Origin: Rhodoferax sp.
GTDB taxonomy: Bacteria; Pseudomonadota; Gammaproteobacteria; Burkholderiales; Burkholderiaceae_C
Length of the DNA stretch: 42,058 nt
Assembly: GCF_018063565.1 (NCBI RefSeq)
Contig: NZ_JAGPBB010000029.1
Location: forward strand, 1-42,058
Reading direction: 5' to 3'
In this document: in pieces, positions 24,540 through 33,096 of the stretch
Layout: every line of letters begins with the position of its first letter
How positions within the stretch are numbered: the stretch's first letter is position 1
Made by a program: the position numbers and the translations under genes
Notes under the pieces: generated by a model
What the model was told of the DNA's origin: nothing
Seen by the model: only the letters and a program-made list of their open reading frames with translations
The model's database searches: none

Positions 24540-24895
24540 TGTCACATATCGCAATGGCGACCGGCTTTCTGCTGATTTTGATCGGCTTTTATGGGGCACT
24601 GACCCAGCGCAACCTGATGCGAATGATTGTTGCGTTTACCGTGGCCGACTCAGGTGTCAATCTGGTCATCGTCAGCATCGGCTATATGCGTGGCCGCACC
24701 GCGCCTATCCTGGACTCAACACTCAGTGCCGTTGACGCGGCAGCACGAATCATCGACCCGGTTCCACAAGCCCTGGTACTGACAGCGATCGTGATTGGTG
24801 TTGGCGTGACCGCGCTGATGTTGGCCTATGTCTACAGGCTGTACGAGAAGAACCGCACGCTCGACATCGCGCACTACACGGAGTTGAAATGGTAA
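24539..24895 (+). CDS. mrpC: MrpC/NuoK-like membrane subunit
   Basis: A 118-residue MrpC/MnhC/MbhG homologue, related to NuoK of complex I, with three helices. Seen: GFYGALTQRNLMRMIVAFTV, NLVIVSIGYMRG, and DPVPQALVLTAIVIGVGVTA, the strongest family block. It links the MrpB-type subunit to the MrpD-type pumps in known complexes. GGAGG lies 7 nt before the ATG at 24539, so I prefer it to the GTG one codon upstream. The last codons overlap the next start by 7 nt. Confidence 0.92.
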   Translation: MSHIAMATGFLLILIGFYGALTQRNLMRMIVAFTVADSGVNLVIVSIGYMRGRTAPILDSTLSAVDAAARIIDPVPQALVLTAIVIGVGVTALMLAYVYRLYEKNRTLDIAHYTELKW

Positions 24896-27800
24896 GCGCC
24901 ATCTACATCATTGTGGCCGCACTGGCGGCGTCGTTCCTGCTGGGTCTGCTCAAAGAAAGCAACCGCGGGCTGGCTTTTTTGATCACACTGGCCACGCTAG
25001 GTTTTATGACCTGGGTTTCTGGAAGCTGGCTTGGGTTGTTTTTGTCGCAAGACGCCGCCTCGGTCGAAATCTTTACCGCTGGCACCAAGCCACCCTTTGC
25101 CATCAATCTGCGCATGGGCCTGCCTGAAGCGGCACTGACCTTGCTGGTCAATGCCACCGGCTTTCTGGCTGCGCTGCACCTCAAAGACGCGCTCTATCGC
25201 CTGGGCAACCGGTCGATGGCGGTGCTGATGGTGACCATCATGGCCTTGTGCGGCGTGATTCTCACGCGTGACATCTTTAACCTGTTTGTATTCTTTGAGC
25301 TGCTTGTCATCTCAACTGCCGGACTGGTGTTGCTATCGGAGGATGGTCGCGCCTTGGCAGCAGGTTTCAAGTACTTGATCGTTTCTCAGGTGATCTCGGT
25401 GTTACTGTTGATCGGCATCATCTTTGCTTACCATGCAACGGGTACGCTCAATATTGATGGCATGGCTCAGGCATCGCTCATTGAGCAGATGGGCGGCGCG
25501 ATGGCTTTCTTTTTCATGTTCATTGCCATCCTGGCCGAAGTCAAACCCTTTCCAGCCAATGGCTGGGCACTTGACATCTACGAGTCGGCGCACCCCTCGT
25601 ATTCGGCTGTTTTCTCGGCCGCATCAGGGACCGCGGCGCTGTTTGCGGTGGACAAACTCCTGCTCATTGGCGGCCCCACCTGGTACCCAATGGCCACCAC
25701 GGTGGGCATCATCACCTTTGCGGCGGCCAATTTGTTTGCCCTCCCCCAAACCAATGACCGCAGGCTCCTGGGTTACTCGTCCATTGCACAGACTGGACTG
25801 GTCCTGGCGGTGCTGGGGCAACGCGATGTGTTGGGTGATCTGACCAACTATGTGGCATTTGGCTTGTTGCTCTCGCACGCCGTTGCCAAAGCCGGGCTTT
25901 ACTGGCTATCGGGTTTGGTTCAGGGGCGTTTGCTCACGGACTGGACAGCGCTGCGCGAGCGTCCGCTGCTGATCTTTGCGTTTATTACGTTTGTTTGCAT
26001 GCTCAGTGGCTTGCCGCCTTTCCCAGGCTTTTACGCGAAATGGGAACTGGTGCGGGTGCTTGCCGCGGAAGGCAGATTGCCGCTCCTGGCAATGATTTTG
26101 GTCGGTGCCCTGATTGAGGCAGGCTACCTGTTTCGCTGGTTTGGCTACATCATCAAACGCGACCCAGTGGCGCAGACGGTAAGTTGCGTCAGCCACAAGG
26201 CACTGCCGCTGTTTGTGGCGGTGATTGCCGGTTGGCTACTGGGTTATGTGTGGGGCGATCTATCCGGGCGCACCAACTTGCTGCTGACCATTCCACTGGC
26301 GTTTGCGCTGGCGTTCCTGGTGCTTGACTGGTTGCCTGCCTGGGCTAAAAACACCCTGGCCATCGCTGGCATGGTGGCATTTTTCTACCAAACCTATACC
26401 GAGTATGACCCGCTGCGTCTGATCTTTGCCGTGATCTTTTTGATTGGCGGCGCCGTGACTTTACTGGCCAGTTACGCCTCCCACGGCCGGCGCATCGGGT
26501 TTTACCCCGCTGCCATGCTGATGTACGCCGGCTTGGTGATGCTGATCCGTGCTACCGACACCTTTGACTTTTTCAGCGCATGGGAAATTTTGACCGTGGG
26601 CTCGTATTTCCTGATTCTGCGCGGCAAGCACTCCGAACCCCACGCCCTTTCCTACATCGCCTTTTCTTTGGGTGGTGCATTCCTCATCCTGACAGGTTTT
26701 GCTCTGGGCGCACAGGGCGCTGTTCAATTTGATGTTGCCGGCTTGAGCCAACTGGTTGCACCGTTGGCGCCTTGGGTATTTGCCCTGTTGGCGCTGGGGT
26801 TCATGACCAAGACCGCAGCCATTGGCCTGCATGTCTGGCTGCCGGGCGCCCATGCCGAAGCCGAAACCGATGTCTCACCCATGGTCTCAGGCATTTTGCT
26901 CAAAGCCGGGTTGTATGGCCTGATCATGCTGCTGATGACGATGGGCAAGCAACAACTCTTTGGCGTCGAACTCACCCATGTACTGATGTGGATTGCGGCC
27001 TTGACCGCCTTGCTGGGCAACCTGATGGCGATCTTTCAGGAAGACGCCAAGCGGCTGCTGGCCTACTCCTCGATCGGCCAAATGGGCTACGCCATGTTTG
27101 GTCTTGCCTTGATGAACCACCTGGGCTGGCTGATGGCGCTGATGTTCGTGATCAACCACTACATTTACAAGGCGATGCTGTTCCTGGCCGTGGGTGGCGT
27201 GGCCAAACGCACTGGCACCAAGGACATGTACCGCATGGGCGGCCTGATTACCCTCATGCCACTCTCGTTCATCGCGGTGCTGGTCGGCATCATTGCCGTC
27301 TCGGGCTTGCCACCGCTGTCGGGCTTTGGTGGGCGCTGGATTTTCTACAACGCCATCATCTCTGCGGAGTACCGGCTGCCCATGATCCTGATCTTCCTGG
27401 CCGGTCCGATTGCCTTTTTGTACCTGTTCCGTTTAATCTACGCGATTTTCCTGGGCCAACTCAAGGACGAGTTCCGCCGTGTCAAAGAGGCGCCGTTCTG
27501 GATCATCCTGCCGCAAATGATTTATGTCGTGCTACTGGTGGTCTTCGCGATCTTTCCCGGCATCGCCTTGCGTAGGGTGGATGCCTACCTGAACCAATTT
27601 TTCCCCGAGGGTGGATTGGGATGGACCACCGGCAACACCATTACCAGCAGTTACGGGTATTGGAATCCGATTGCCATCATGATCAGTGTGGTCGTGATCT
27701 TTGCAACGCTGTTTGCCTGGCTGCTTTTCGTTGATCGCAAGGCGCAGAAAGTCAAACAATTCAACATCGTGTTTTCAGCGGAGCGTCCGTTCCGCCCGGA

Positions 27801-28017
27801 AACCACCCATTTCGCCTGGAACTTCTTCGCGCCTTATCGTAAAGCGCTGGGATTCTTGGTGACACCTCTGGCCAGCCGCTTCTGGGATGGGCTGACCAAC
27901 TTGCTCCATGCAGTGGCTGATTTTGCCCGGCGCCTCTACAACGGCAACGGACAGAGTTATGCATTTCACTTCCTGGCCTTTGTTCTACTCGCCTTTCTTC
28001 TCCGGATGGGAGCCTAG
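24889..28017 (+). CDS. Double MrpD/NuoLM-type proton pump fusion (H-H')
   Basis: A 1042-residue membrane protein made of two antiporter-like subunits. Residues 1 to about 485 resemble MrpD: Glu137 in FNLFVFFELLVIS and Lys219 in AILAEVKPFPANGW sit at the MrpD proton-path positions, with VAKAGLYW following. Residues about 490-1042 are a second NuoL/M-type unit: Glu566 in FFSAWEILTVGSY, Lys641 in FMTKTAAIGLHVWLPGAH and Lys672 in ILLKAGLYG, plus a C-terminal amphipathic stretch and final helix (about 935-1042). Family members are normally about 480-620 residues. MBX/MBS complexes have two such subunits, H and H', as adjacent genes; here no stop separates them. Each half should translocate protons or sodium. 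Confidence 0.92.
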   Translation: MVSAIYIIVAALAASFLLGLLKESNRGLAFLITLATLGFMTWVSGSWLGLFLSQDAASVEIFTAGTKPPFAINLRMGLPEAALTLLVNATGFLAALHLKDALYRLGNRSMAVLMVTIMALCGVILTRDIFNLFVFFELLVISTAGLVLLSEDGRALAAGFKYLIVSQVISVLLLIGIIFAYHATGTLNIDGMAQASLIEQMGGAMAFFFMFIAILAEVKPFPANGWALDIYESAHPSYSAVFSAASGTAALFAVDKLLLIGGPTWYPMATTVGIITFAAANLFALPQTNDRRLLGYSSIAQTGLVLAVLGQRDVLGDLTNYVAFGLLLSHAVAKAGLYWLSGLVQGRLLTDWTALRERPLLIFAFITFVCMLSGLPPFPGFYAKWELVRVLAAEGRLPLLAMILVGALIEAGYLFRWFGYIIKRDPVAQTVSCVSHKALPLFVAVIAGWLLGYVWGDLSGRTNLLLTIPLAFALAFLVLDWLPAWAKNTLAIAGMVAFFYQTYTEYDPLRLIFAVIFLIGGAVTLLASYASHGRRIGFYPAAMLMYAGLVMLIRATDTFDFFSAWEILTVGSYFLILRGKHSEPHALSYIAFSLGGAFLILTGFALGAQGAVQFDVAGLSQLVAPLAPWVFALLALGFMTKTAAIGLHVWLPGAHAEAETDVSPMVSGILLKAGLYGLIMLLMTMGKQQLFGVELTHVLMWIAALTALLGNLMAIFQEDAKRLLAYSSIGQMGYAMFGLALMNHLGWLMALMFVINHYIYKAMLFLAVGGVAKRTGTKDMYRMGGLITLMPLSFIAVLVGIIAVSGLPPLSGFGGRWIFYNAIISAEYRLPMILIFLAGPIAFLYLFRLIYAIFLGQLKDEFRRVKEAPFWIILPQMIYVVLLVVFAIFPGIALRRVDAYLNQFFPEGGLGWTTGNTITSSYGYWNPIAIMISVVVIFATLFAWLLFVDRKAQKVKQFNIVFSAERPFRPETTHFAWNFFAPYRKALGFLVTPLASRFWDGLTNLLHAVADFARRLYNGNGQSYAFHFLAFVLLAFLLRMGA

Positions 28018-28019
28018 TC

Positions 28020-28928
28020 ATGTCCTTCGACTGGATGAAAATCCCCTACGCCTTTTTGACGCTGTTCATCGTTGTCAATTTCGGCTTTCTGATGAACGCG
28101 TTCATCGCCAAAATTGCCGCCCGGGTTGGCCGTCGCCACGGTATTCCCATCTGGCAGTACTACGCTGACATGGTCAAAAACTATGGCCTGCGCTCGTCCA
28201 TTACCCATGGCGTGATGTTTTACCTTGGCCCGGTGTTTCGTTTGTCAGGCGGCGTTGGTTTGCTGCTGTTCATGCCGGCGATTTATGGCTCGACCATGTT
28301 CTCCAACCTGTCGTTTGCTGGCGACCTGATTCTGGCTTTGTACTTCATCTTCTTCGGCACCTTGGGCATGGCACTAGGCGCAGGAGAAAGCGGTCATCCG
28401 CACGCGGCCATCGGGATCACGCGCGGCTTGTCGCAAGTCACCACCGCTGAGCTGCCGTTTGCGCTGGCCGTTTTTTCTGTGTCGCTCCAGTACCAGACAC
28501 TCAATGTCACCGAAATCGTTGCTGCCCAACAGGGCGGCATGCTGAACTGGACGCTGTTTACCAATCCGCTGGCGGTCGCTGCGGCAATGCTGTCGTTCTT
28601 GGGCTCCATGATGCGCCCGCCGTTTGACATCGTGATTGCCCCGCAAGAAATTCCAATTGGTCCGCCCACCGAATACCACTCGTCGTATCTTGCGCTAATG
28701 CAGACCAATCGCGCCATCTTTCCTGTGGCCAAGATCGTGATCTACATGAATCTCTTTTTTGGTGGCGCCTCCGACTGGCCAACCTTCTTCTTCAAAGTGT
28801 TTCTGATCTATTTGTGGTCGGCCTTTGTAGGCGTCGTATTCCCGCGTTTTCGTGTCGAGCAGTCGATTCGCTGGTTCCTGGTCTGGGCTGTGCCGCTGGG
28901 CATCCTCTCTATCGTATGGGTGAACTGA
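28020..28928 (+). CDS. NuoH/HycD/MbhM-like membrane subunit
   Basis: A 302-residue membrane subunit with about eight helices, the anchor of the peripheral arm in complex I and group 4 hydrogenases. Seen: RRHGIPIWQYYADMVKNYG, the counterpart of the complex I loop with the conserved Gly-Pro-Leu-Gln-Asp motif but more hydrogenase-like, and the acidic loop FDIVIAPQEIPIGPPTEYHS, which matches FDLxEAExELVxGxxxEY of NuoH. Two of the loop's usual glutamates are replaced (Ile/Ala-Pro), while Glu remains in QEIP and TEY. The gene follows the fused pump by 2 nt. Confidence 0.9.
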   Translation: MSFDWMKIPYAFLTLFIVVNFGFLMNAFIAKIAARVGRRHGIPIWQYYADMVKNYGLRSSITHGVMFYLGPVFRLSGGVGLLLFMPAIYGSTMFSNLSFAGDLILALYFIFFGTLGMALGAGESGHPHAAIGITRGLSQVTTAELPFALAVFSVSLQYQTLNVTEIVAAQQGGMLNWTLFTNPLAVAAAMLSFLGSMMRPPFDIVIAPQEIPIGPPTEYHSSYLALMQTNRAIFPVAKIVIYMNLFFGGASDWPTFFFKVFLIYLWSAFVGVVFPRFRVEQSIRWFLVWAVPLGILSIVWVN

Positions 28929-28929
28929 C

Positions 28930-29571
28930 ATGAAAGAAGAACTAAAAATCCGCGTGGTCAAGGGTCCCGATGGCACCCAGTTTGAGGTCGACCCGCTACG
29001 CGACTACTTTTGCGAGGCCGCACCCAGTGTGCATCCGCCTGCTTACCTGAAGATTGTCGAGGACCTGTTCAATTGGGCACGGGCCGAGTCGATCTGGATT
29101 CTGGGTTTTGGCACCGGTTGCGGCGCCATCGAGATGCGCCCGCTGATGACACCGCGCTTTGATGCGTATCGATTTGGCGTTCAATGGCGCCCCACGCCAC
29201 GCCAGGCCAATCTGTTCATCATCTCGGGTTACCTATCGGTCAAGACGCTCAAACGCGTCGTGCGCGCCTACGAGCAGATGCAAAACCCGAAATACGTGAT
29301 TGGTTTGGGTTCCTGCACCATCAACGGTGGCATGTATTGGGACTCCTACAACACCATCAAGCGCCTGGATGACTATCTGCCGGTTGATCTTTACATCGCA
29401 GGCTGCATGCCCAGGCCAGAAGCGCTCATCGCTGGCTTCATGGACTTAAAAAAACTCATTCGTGCCGGCAAGGCCGAAGGTGCCAACCAGTACGCCGAAA
29501 ATTTCGCCTGGTACAAGGCTAACCAAAAGCATGTCATCCACGACTGGGACATGCCTGACTACAACTGGTAA
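28930..29571 (+). CDS. NuoB/MbhJ-like iron-sulfur subunit with three cluster cysteines
   Basis: A 213-residue homologue of NuoB, carrier of the proximal (N2-type) [4Fe-4S] cluster. The usual ligands are a tandem CC (complex I) or CxxC (hydrogenases) plus two more Cys. Here the first motif is GFGTGCGAIEMR with one Cys (C64), and the others are GLGSCTINGG (C129) and IAGCMPRPE (C159). The fourth ligand is absent; C28, in DYFCEAAPS, lies outside the family motif. Three-Cys, site-differentiated coordination is the feature proposed for catalysis in the archaeal MBS complex. The rest (FDAYRFGVQWRPTPRQANL) is normal. The start lies 1 nt after the nuoH-like stop. Confidence 0.9.
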   Translation: MKEELKIRVVKGPDGTQFEVDPLRDYFCEAAPSVHPPAYLKIVEDLFNWARAESIWILGFGTGCGAIEMRPLMTPRFDAYRFGVQWRPTPRQANLFIISGYLSVKTLKRVVRAYEQMQNPKYVIGLGSCTINGGMYWDSYNTIKRLDDYLPVDLYIAGCMPRPEALIAGFMDLKKLIRAGKAEGANQYAENFAWYKANQKHVIHDWDMPDYNW

Positions 29572-29580
29572 GGATCCAAA

Positions 29581-30111
29581 ATGCGAGAACTCCATACCAG
29601 CCTCAAAGCGCTCTTCCCCATGGGCGAACTGACCGAGCAACGCCCCAATCTGGCGTTTGTTACCGTTCCCAAAGAGTACCTGCGGCCCATCGCCACTCAT
29701 CTGCGCGACCTAGAAGGCTATACGCATCTGGTGCTGTTGACAGCAGTCGACTGGCTGGAAGACGAGGTGTTTCAACTCACCTACCTGTTGCACAACCGCC
29801 AGAAGGCGCGTGATATTGGCCTTCGCGTGAAATTGCCGCGACTGTCCGCCTCGATGGAAAGCATTCACGAACTTTGGCCCACGGCAGCCACCTACCAGCG
29901 CGAGCTGCGCGAAATGTTCGGCATCGACTTCCCAGGCAGTCCGCGTCTGGAAGAAGAATTCATCCTTGAAGGGTGGAACGACATACCGCCCTATCGGCGC
30001 GACTTTGACACCAAGAAGTACGCCGCGGAGAGCTACAGGCAGCGACCGGGCCGCGAAACCCACGACCCGGCGAAACATATGAAGCAGCAACTATATCCAG
30101 GCGGGCTTTGA
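29581..30111 (+). CDS. NuoC/MbhK-like 30-kDa subunit
   Basis: A 176-residue homologue of the complex I 30-kDa subunit. The signature covers LWPTAATYQRELREMFGIDF and ILEGWNDIPPYRRDF; the normal GHP after GIDF is replaced by PGSPRLEEE. It has no cofactor and scaffolds the NuoB/NuoD pair. A short C-terminal tail (KHMKQQLYPGGL) is not part of the family domain. AAGGA precedes the ATG. It remains a separate gene, not fused to the NuoD-like subunit as in many gammaproteobacteria and Hyc/Hyf. Confidence 0.9.
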   Translation: MRELHTSLKALFPMGELTEQRPNLAFVTVPKEYLRPIATHLRDLEGYTHLVLLTAVDWLEDEVFQLTYLLHNRQKARDIGLRVKLPRLSASMESIHELWPTAATYQRELREMFGIDFPGSPRLEEEFILEGWNDIPPYRRDFDTKKYAAESYRQRPGRETHDPAKHMKQQLYPGGL

Positions 30112-30112
30112 A

Positions 30113-31291
30113 ATGAGTATTTTCACCCCTGACCGCTCGCAGTACCCCAGCGCCCGGGCTGACGGCACGCTCGACATCGATCTCACCTCGGGCAAGTACC
30201 TCAAACTTTGGCAAGGCCCCAACCACCCTGGCATCACCGGCAACATGTCGGTGGAACTCACCGTTTGCGGTGATGAGGTCGTCGAGGGTAAGACCCATGT
30301 CGGCTACCTGCACCGCGGGTTCGAAAAATTGATGGAGCGGCGCACTTTCATCCAGTGCTTTCCAATCGTCTGCCGTATTTGCGTGCCCGAACCAGACTTT
30401 AATGAATACTGCTACGCCGCCGCCGTGGAAGAGCTCGCGGGCATTGAGTCACCCGAGCGCGCCAACTGGATTCGTGCCCTGATCCTGGAGATGGGGCGCA
30501 TCAACAGCTACCTGATGTACCTCGGCGGGCAGGCTGGAGCGTTGGGCCTGGGTGTCATTGGCCAGTGGACCACCTATGCCCGCGACCTCATGCTTGACCG
30601 CTTTGAAGAGCTGACTGGTGCGCGGATTTACCACATGTTCATCATCCCAGGTGGCGTGCGAGACGTGCTTCCGGATGGTTTTGACCAGCGCATGGAAGAC
30701 ACGCTGCGGGAGATCGAAAAAGTCATGCGCGATGTCTGGGACGTGATGTTCTGCAACGCCGTGTTCAAAAAACGCACCGTGGGTATGGGCGTGATTGACC
30801 CGAGTTGGCTCGACACCTATGGCGTCACCGGCCCGAACGCCCGCGCAGCGGGTGTCGCCAAAGATGTTCGCAAAGATGACCCGTACCTGGTGTATTCGCA
30901 GATCGATTTTGAGCCTGTGATCGGCCACAACTCCGACATCTACACCCGCTCAGACGTGCGCCGGCGTGACCTGCTGATGTCGGTTGACATCGTGCGTCAA
31001 TTGCTGGCCAAGATGCCACGCACCGGCCCCGTGACCGTGCCCACACCCAACGTACTGCACTGGAAGATTGCGCGCGGCGAAACCTATGTGCGCGGCGAAT
31101 GTTCACGCGGCGAATACGGTTATTACCTGGTCACCGATGGCAGTGGCTACCCGAGGCGTGTCAATGTGCGCGGCCCGTCATACACCCATGCCATGAGCTT
31201 GCTCGAGCGCATGATTGTGAACGTCAACATTTCCGATGTCGCCTCACTGATGGTGTCGCTGCATACCTATCCGCCAGAGATTGAGAGATAA
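30113..31291 (+). CDS. NuoD/MbhL-like large subunit lacking NiFe-site cysteines
   Basis: A 392-residue homologue of NuoD (49 kDa) and of the large subunit of group 4 [NiFe]-hydrogenases. HVGYLHRGFEKLMERRTFIQ and GELGYYLV-type sequence (SRGEYGYYLVTDGSGYPRRV) are family blocks. Where hydrogenases have RICGxC the protein reads CRICVPEPDF (C87, C90): the first NiFe Cys position is Cys90 but the second is Glu. The C-terminal DPCxxC is gone (SLHTYPPEIER). Complex I quinone residues are also absent: the His of HPSTHG is Thr42 in HPGITG, and the Tyr of the PRMDY block is Val91. It is therefore neither a normal hydrogenase nor a quinone reductase subunit. Confidence 0.9.
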   Translation: MSIFTPDRSQYPSARADGTLDIDLTSGKYLKLWQGPNHPGITGNMSVELTVCGDEVVEGKTHVGYLHRGFEKLMERRTFIQCFPIVCRICVPEPDFNEYCYAAAVEELAGIESPERANWIRALILEMGRINSYLMYLGGQAGALGLGVIGQWTTYARDLMLDRFEELTGARIYHMFIIPGGVRDVLPDGFDQRMEDTLREIEKVMRDVWDVMFCNAVFKKRTVGMGVIDPSWLDTYGVTGPNARAAGVAKDVRKDDPYLVYSQIDFEPVIGHNSDIYTRSDVRRRDLLMSVDIVRQLLAKMPRTGPVTVPTPNVLHWKIARGETYVRGECSRGEYGYYLVTDGSGYPRRVNVRGPSYTHAMSLLERMIVNVNISDVASLMVSLHTYPPEIER

Positions 31292-31293
31292 CC

Positions 31294-33096
31294 ATGACAG
31301 TTCGTGACGTCCTCTCGCCCTTCACCGCGTGGAAAAATGTTTTCCTCGATCCGGTGACGATCCGCGATCCGCTCAATGACCGTCCCGGCGCACCACGCTA
31401 CCGTGGCTTTCACCAGAACGACATCGTCAAATGCATAGGCTGCGGCACCTGCGAGACCATCTGCCAGAACGGCGCCATCGACATGATTCCAGTCGACGGT
31501 GTCCAAACCAAGCAAGGTGACTCCGGCCTGCGCCCACGCATCGACTACGGCCGCTGCTGCTGGTGCGCGCTGTGTGTGGATGTGTGCATGACCGGCTCAC
31601 TCACCATGTCCAACGCCTACACCTGGGTCGACGGCAATCCTGATGCATATCTGTACACGCCTGGCATCGACAAAAAGCATTGGGATAACGCCGAGCTGGG
31701 TTACCACCGCCCACAAGACCATCAGTTGACCAGTCGTGTGCGCGAACACATGCACGAGCTTGAGCCCGATGTACGCATCTGCTCATTTGCCGAAATCGTC
31801 GACGGTTACTCGGTCGAGCAGGCCAAGGCCGAGGCTGACCGCTGTGTCTCGTGTGGCCTGTGTATTGCCACCTGCCCCACCCACATGTCGATCCCCGACT
31901 ACATTGCCGCGGTGCGGGATGGCAACTACGAACGCGGCGTGGAACTGTTGTATGAGACCAATCCGTTCTCTGGTGTGTGTGGTCGGGTGTGCACGCACAA
32001 GTGCGAAACCACCTGCGCTGCGCGCCATGAAGGCGACCCGATCGCCATTCGCTGGCTCAAACGCCACATCATGGACCAGGTGCCATTTGAGCGGCGCAAA
32101 GAGCTGATCGTCGGCAGCTTGCCTGCTTCGAGCGGCAAAAAGGTGGCGGTGGTCGGTGCCGGCCCGGCCGGTTTGACCGCCGCATTTGACCTGGCCAAAC
32201 AAGGCCACAGTGTGACTGTGTACGAGGCGCTCGACAAGCCGGGTGGCATGACGCGCTGGGGTATCCCGGAATACCGGCTTCCTTACGACATCATCGATGA
32301 AGATGTGGACCTGATTCGTGCGGTGGGTGTGGACTTGCGTTGCAATACCGCGATTGGCAAGGACATCAGCCTGACCGAGCTGCGCGACGCCCATGACGCT
32401 GTGCTGCTGGGCCTGGGCCTGCAACTGGGCCGCGGTACCCGCATTCCCGGCAGCGATCACGCCGATGTGCGCAAAGCGGTCGACCTGCTGCGCCAGGCCA
32501 CCGCAGGTGAAGACTTTGGCACCCCGCGCCAGGCGGTGGTGATTGGTGGCGGCAACGTGGCCATGGACATTGCACGCACACTGGCACGGCTACAAAAAGC
32601 CAGCTTCGGCGAAGTCAAGGTGATATTGACGGCACTCGAAGACAAGGCACATTTTCTGGCGGACCCCGAGGAGATCAAGGAAGCCGGCGAAGAAGGTGTC
32701 GTGATCATCGACGCACGTGGACCACAACACGTGGTGATCGAAGACGGCAAGGTTGCCGGGTTGAAGACCTGGCGCGTCAAGGCCATTTTTGATGAGCAGG
32801 GGCGCTTTGCACCCAGCTACGACCAGACTGACGAGCAGTTTCACCCGGGCAGCATGGTGGTCGAGGCGATTGGTCAAATGACCGATACCGCTTTGCTGGG
32901 CGATGCCTTGACTGAACAGTTGGCCTGGCAACGCGGCCGCCTGCAGGTGGATGCTGGCGGCAGAACCAGCGAGCCGTGGTTATGGTCGGCTGGCGACATG
33001 GTACGTGGCCCCGACGTCGTGACCGCAGTTGCCGATGGGCATCGGGTAGCGGCCAGTATTCACGCCATGATCACAGCAGATGGAGGAGCAAAATGA
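31294..33096 (+). CDS. NuoI-like ferredoxin fused to GltD/NfnB-type NAD(P)H oxidoreductase
   Basis: A 600-residue fusion. Residues 1-110 are NuoI/MbhN-like with two [4Fe-4S] sites (C47, C50, C53, C57 and C88, C91, C94, C98). Residues about 165-265 are an Fer4_20-type N-terminal domain of glutamate synthase small subunit relatives (C184, C187, C190, C194 and C229, C233, C237, C241). The flavoprotein follows: FAD site VAVVGAGPAGLTAAFDLA (288 onward), NAD(P) site AVVIGGGNVAMDIARTL (near 418) and the final SAGDMVRGPDVVTAVADG. Together these give a wire of four clusters from NAD(P)H to the NuoB-like subunit. In MBH/MBS the N subunit is a small ferredoxin only. The stop overlaps the next gene's start (ATGA). 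Confidence 0.92.
   Translation: MTVRDVLSPFTAWKNVFLDPVTIRDPLNDRPGAPRYRGFHQNDIVKCIGCGTCETICQNGAIDMIPVDGVQTKQGDSGLRPRIDYGRCCWCALCVDVCMTGSLTMSNAYTWVDGNPDAYLYTPGIDKKHWDNAELGYHRPQDHQLTSRVREHMHELEPDVRICSFAEIVDGYSVEQAKAEADRCVSCGLCIATCPTHMSIPDYIAAVRDGNYERGVELLYETNPFSGVCGRVCTHKCETTCAARHEGDPIAIRWLKRHIMDQVPFERRKELIVGSLPASSGKKVAVVGAGPAGLTAAFDLAKQGHSVTVYEALDKPGGMTRWGIPEYRLPYDIIDEDVDLIRAVGVDLRCNTAIGKDISLTELRDAHDAVLLGLGLQLGRGTRIPGSDHADVRKAVDLLRQATAGEDFGTPRQAVVIGGGNVAMDIARTLARLQKASFGEVKVILTALEDKAHFLADPEEIKEAGEEGVVIIDARGPQHVVIEDGKVAGLKTWRVKAIFDEQGRFAPSYDQTDEQFHPGSMVVEAIGQMTDTALLGDALTEQLAWQRGRLQVDAGGRTSEPWLWSAGDMVRGPDVVTAVADGHRVAASIHAMITADGGAK

Noticed and set aside
22494-28017. Plain Mrp Na+/H+ antiporter operon
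   Set aside because: The operon continues without a gap into NuoH, B, C, D and I homologues, and MbhD and MbhE are not part of an MrpA. A stand-alone antiporter does not fit.
30113-31291. Group 4 [NiFe]-hydrogenase large subunit
   Set aside because: The second Cys of the RICGxC site and the whole C-terminal DPCxxC are missing, and no hydrogenase maturation genes lie nearby.
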